Source: an uncultured Streptomyces sp.
GTDB taxonomy: Bacteria; Actinomycetota; Actinomycetes; Streptomycetales; Streptomycetaceae
Length of the DNA: 6,305 nt
Direction: 5' to 3'
NCBI GenBank assembly: GCA_946480485.1
Contig: CAMLJW010000321.1
Location: forward strand, 1 to 6,305
The position numbers were made by a program, and so were the translations under genes. Shown here one piece after another: positions 4,986 to 6,305 of the stretch (the stretch's first letter is position 1; each line of letters opens with the position of its first letter). The notes under the pieces are model-generated. The model did not search any database and was not told where the DNA came from. It was given only the letters and a program-made list of their open reading frames with translations.

Positions 4986-5381
4986 ATGGCTGAACACCCG
5001 CACGCCGCCCTCGTCCGCAGGGGCTACGACGCCTTCTCGCGCGGTGACATGGACACCCTGCGCGGGTTGATGTCGGGGGACGCCACACACCACGTGCCCG
5101 GCAGTCACCCGCTCTCCGGCGACTTCAAGGGCCAGGACTCGATCCTCGACATGTACCGCCGGCTCTCCGAGGAGACGAACGGGACCTTCACCGTCGAGCT
5201 GCGCCATGTACTCGTCGACGGCAGGGGCCACGCGGTGTCCTTGCACCACCTCACGGCCGAGCGCGACGGCAAGCGACTCGACGAGACCGGAGGCATCGTC
5301 TTCCGGATCGTCGGGGACAAGATCACCGATCTCGACGAATGCATCGAGGACATCGACACGGCGAACGACTTCTGGTCGTGA
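4986..5381 (+). CDS. SnoaL-like / NTF2-fold protein
   Basis: The protein has 131 residues from ATG 4986, which has GGGAAGG (4968-4974) 11 bases upstream and begins directly before the family's first helix (HAALVRRGYDAFSRGDMDTL, residues 6-25). An in-frame ATG at 4941 would add 15 residues, and the promoter-like hexamer in front of it leaves that start open. Next comes the typical LMSGDATHHVPG turn and PLSGDFKGQDSI (42-53), then alternating strands (FTVELRHVLVDG, AVSLHHLTAERDGKRL, GGIVFRIVGDKI) of the curved cone-shaped sheet. Members are small cytoplasmic, often dimeric, proteins. Some are polyketide cyclases or isomerases, but most are uncharacterised, and this stand-alone gene is not near biosynthetic genes. 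The acidic residues and histidines lining the cone (His35, His36, Asp32) are plausible pocket residues; no catalytic assignment is justified. It follows the ATPase gene by 84 bases on the same strand and probably has its own promoter. Confidence 0.88.
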   Translation: MAEHPHAALVRRGYDAFSRGDMDTLRGLMSGDATHHVPGSHPLSGDFKGQDSILDMYRRLSEETNGTFTVELRHVLVDGRGHAVSLHHLTAERDGKRLDETGGIVFRIVGDKITDLDECIEDIDTANDFWS

Positions 5382-5393
5382 CCAACTCCATGC

Positions 5394-5434
5394 CGAGGGG
5401 CCTCGCGGGCGCGTGCGGAGAGGCCTCCTCCGTG
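5394..5434 (+). terminator. Possible hairpin terminator after the SnoaL-like gene
   Basis: Two adjacent inverted repeats lie 12-50 bases after the stop: CGAG-GGGC-CTCG (5394-5405) and CGGAG (5416-5420) with CTCCG (5428-5432), the latter extendable by two G-T pairs. This is the expected position and GC-rich style for a Streptomyces terminator. There is no U-run, so confidence is moderate to low. Confidence 0.35.
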
Positions 5435-5531
5435 GCGTACGACCAGGGCACCCCGGCCCTGCGCGCCCCGGCCACGGGCGTCCGGGGCGCGGCAGAGGCC
5501 GACGACGCCTTCGGCGCGGCGGTCACGACAA

Positions 5532-5562
5532 CGACGGCGACGGCGACGGCATCGGCATCGGC
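5532..5562. repeat. Short hexamer tandem repeats (CGACGG x3, ATCGGC x2)
   Basis: Three perfect copies of CGACGG (5532-5549) are followed, after one base, by two copies of ATCGGC (5551-5562). The tract is noncoding as far as I can tell and could be a slippage-prone microsatellite. Confidence 0.7.
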
Positions 5563-5576
5563 GCGGCCGGTGTGGC

Positions 5577-5600
5577 GACACTGTCCCCCTGGGGGATGTC
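5577..5600. other. Perfect palindrome TCCCCC-T-GGGGGA within a longer hairpin
   Basis: TCCCCC (5584-5589) and GGGGGA (5591-5596) form a perfect 13-bp palindrome around T5590. Outside it, GACA (5577-5580) pairs with TGTC (5597-5600), with CTG bulged. It may be an RNA hairpin or an operator upstream of the Yip1 gene, or a distal terminator for the SnoaL-like gene. No U-run follows. Confidence 0.45.
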
Positions 5601-5663
5601 ACAGCTCGGCCGCAAAAGTCGGGTCCGTTGCCCCGGCCCCGCACGTCACTTGGCGGGACCAGG

Positions 5664-5669
5664 TACGTT
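5664..5669 (+). promoter_or_regulatory. Candidate -10 box for a leaderless Yip1-family mRNA
   Basis: TACGTT (5664-5669) matches the TANNNT -10 pattern and lies 7 bases before the GTG start at 5677, so transcription would begin at or beside the start codon. No clear Shine-Dalgarno sequence precedes the GTG, consistent with a leaderless transcript. The -35 box is not obvious. Confidence 0.4.
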
Positions 5670-5676
5670 CGATTGC

Positions 5677-6305
5677 GTGGCTGGATTCAGGATCGGACGC
5701 AGCCGGGACAACCGCACCCAGCAAGCGCATCCGCAACAACACCCGCGGCAACAACCGTACGGTCGGCAGCCCCCGCAAGGCGGCCCGTCGTACGGCTATC
5801 CTCCTGCGCCGCAGCCGTACATGCAGCAGCCGCCGCAGTACGGCAACGGTGGCAACCGGGGCGACGGCCGGCAGCGGTGGCCCCAGGCGGGCGACCACGG
5901 CGAGCCGGAGTACTTCGGCGACCATGATCATGACGTCCGGGGCCCGGACCCGTACGCCGCCAACAACCCGGGCCACACACAGGCGTTCTCGGTCGGCGAG
6001 GACCCGCACAACCAGGGCCGTACCTACCGCGCCGGCCAGACGGCGGCGCCCCCCGCCGGCCCGCGTCTGCACTGGAAAGAACTGCTGAGCGGCGTCCTAC
6101 TGCGCCCGAACCAGACCTTCCTCCAGATGCGCGACTACACGATGTGGGGCCCGGCCCTGATCGTGACGTTCCTCTACGGCCTGCTGGCGGTCTTCGGCTT
6201 CGACGGAGCCCGAGAGGACGCGATCAACGCCACCCTCTCCAACGCGGTTCCCATCGTCTTGACGACGGCGGTCGCGATCGTCCTCAGCGCGTTCGTCCTG
6301 GGCGT
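5677..6305 (+). CDS. Yip1-family membrane protein with Gln/Pro/Gly-rich N-terminus (3' end outside window)
   Basis: The first 209 residues are visible from GTG 5677 and the frame is open to the window edge. The start (MAGFRIGRSRDN) is chosen because it begins the coding-like frame just after a -10-like TACGTT; no upstream in-frame start looks better, and no Shine-Dalgarno sequence is seen. Residues ~1-132 are hydrophilic and low-complexity, rich in Gln, Pro, Gly, Tyr and Asn (repeated QQ, QPPQ, PQY), and likely a disordered cytoplasmic tail. From residue 133 the sequence changes to WKELLSGVLLRPNQTF, an amphipathic stretch, followed by a membrane segment (WGPALIVTFLYGLLAVFGF, 157-175), a polar loop with DGAREDAI, and the start of a second segment (AVPIVLTTAVAIVLSAFVLG, 190-209). 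The WKxxLxGVLLRPxQTFxxM entry and helix arrangement match bacterial Yip1-domain (PF04893) proteins of actinomycetes, whose function is not known. More membrane segments are expected beyond the window. Confidence 0.85.
   Translation, partial: MAGFRIGRSRDNRTQQAHPQQHPRQQPYGRQPPQGGPSYGYPPAPQPYMQQPPQYGNGGNRGDGRQRWPQAGDHGEPEYFGDHDHDVRGPDPYAANNPGHTQAFSVGEDPHNQGRTYRAGQTAAPPAGPRLHWKELLSGVLLRPNQTFLQMRDYTMWGPALIVTFLYGLLAVFGFDGAREDAINATLSNAVPIVLTTAVAIVLSAFVLG

Larger units (their letters stand above)
5382..5676. other. Intergenic region upstream of the Yip1-family gene
   Basis: This is 295 bases with no recognisable gene on either strand; the open frames crossing it give Ala/Thr- or Arg-rich low-complexity translations. 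It holds the candidate terminator at 5394-5434, a hexamer repeat at 5532-5562, a hairpin at 5577-5600 and the candidate promoter of the Yip1 gene at its right end. Confidence 0.6.

Noticed and set aside
5339..6088. 249-codon plus-strand frame crossing the SnoaL end and the Yip1 gene
   Set aside because: Its translation is Ala/Thr/Arg low complexity and overlaps two better-supported genes in other frames.
1..6305. Search for CRISPR arrays, tRNA or rRNA genes, transposases and attachment sites
   Set aside because: Nothing with the right repeat spacing, cloverleaf or conserved motif was seen; the only repeats are the DUF397 duplication, FG-GAP blades and short tandem units.

Overview
The window is very GC-rich, with codon third positions dominated by G and C. 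It carries families that are hallmarks of filamentous actinomycetes: an XRE/DUF5753 regulator with DUF397 partners, a small RsbW-like ATPase, and a seven-repeat FG-GAP secreted protein. The most likely source is a Streptomyces (or close relative) chromosome. This is inferred from gene content; no rRNA or other taxonomic marker is present.

Layout, left to right. (1) 1-959 (+): the 3' part of a two-module cysteine-rich (CCG) Fe-S oxidoreductase of the actinobacterial 'iron-sulphur-binding reductase' type. (2) 960-1410: a 451-bp stretch with no convincing gene, containing small hairpins and ending in a perfect 7-bp stem-loop just upstream of the next ribosome binding site. (3) 1411-2865 (+): a secreted FG-GAP/integrin-alpha-like seven-bladed beta-propeller protein. 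(4) 2866-3004: a short convergent spacer with a probable bidirectional hairpin terminator at 2881-2910. (5) 3005-4303 (-): a compact three-gene unit transcribed leftwards, XRE-DUF5753 regulator, then DUF397 protein A, then DUF397 protein B. The two DUF397 genes are a tandem duplication at exactly 193-bp spacing, and copy B has run past the normal end into a short 9-residue repeat tail. (6) 4304-4517: a divergent regulatory region with an AT-rich island and small inverted repeats. (7) 4518-4901 (+): a small GHKL (HATPase_c_2) serine-kinase/anti-sigma-like protein. (8) 4986-5381 (+): a SnoaL-like/NTF2-fold protein. (9) 5382-5676: noncoding, with hairpins and a GGC-rich hexamer repeat. (10) 5677-6305 (+): the 5' part of a Yip1-family membrane protein with a long Gln/Pro/Gly-rich N-terminus, probably translated from a leaderless mRNA.

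The most coherent functional unit is 3005-4901. The regulator plus DUF397 partner(s) beside a small GHKL ATPase is the recurrent Streptomyces arrangement seen around whiJ, abaA and scr1/scr2, which are linked to control of development and antibiotic production. The unusual points here are the duplicated DUF397 gene and its altered C-terminus. The remaining genes look like independent housekeeping or accessory cargo.
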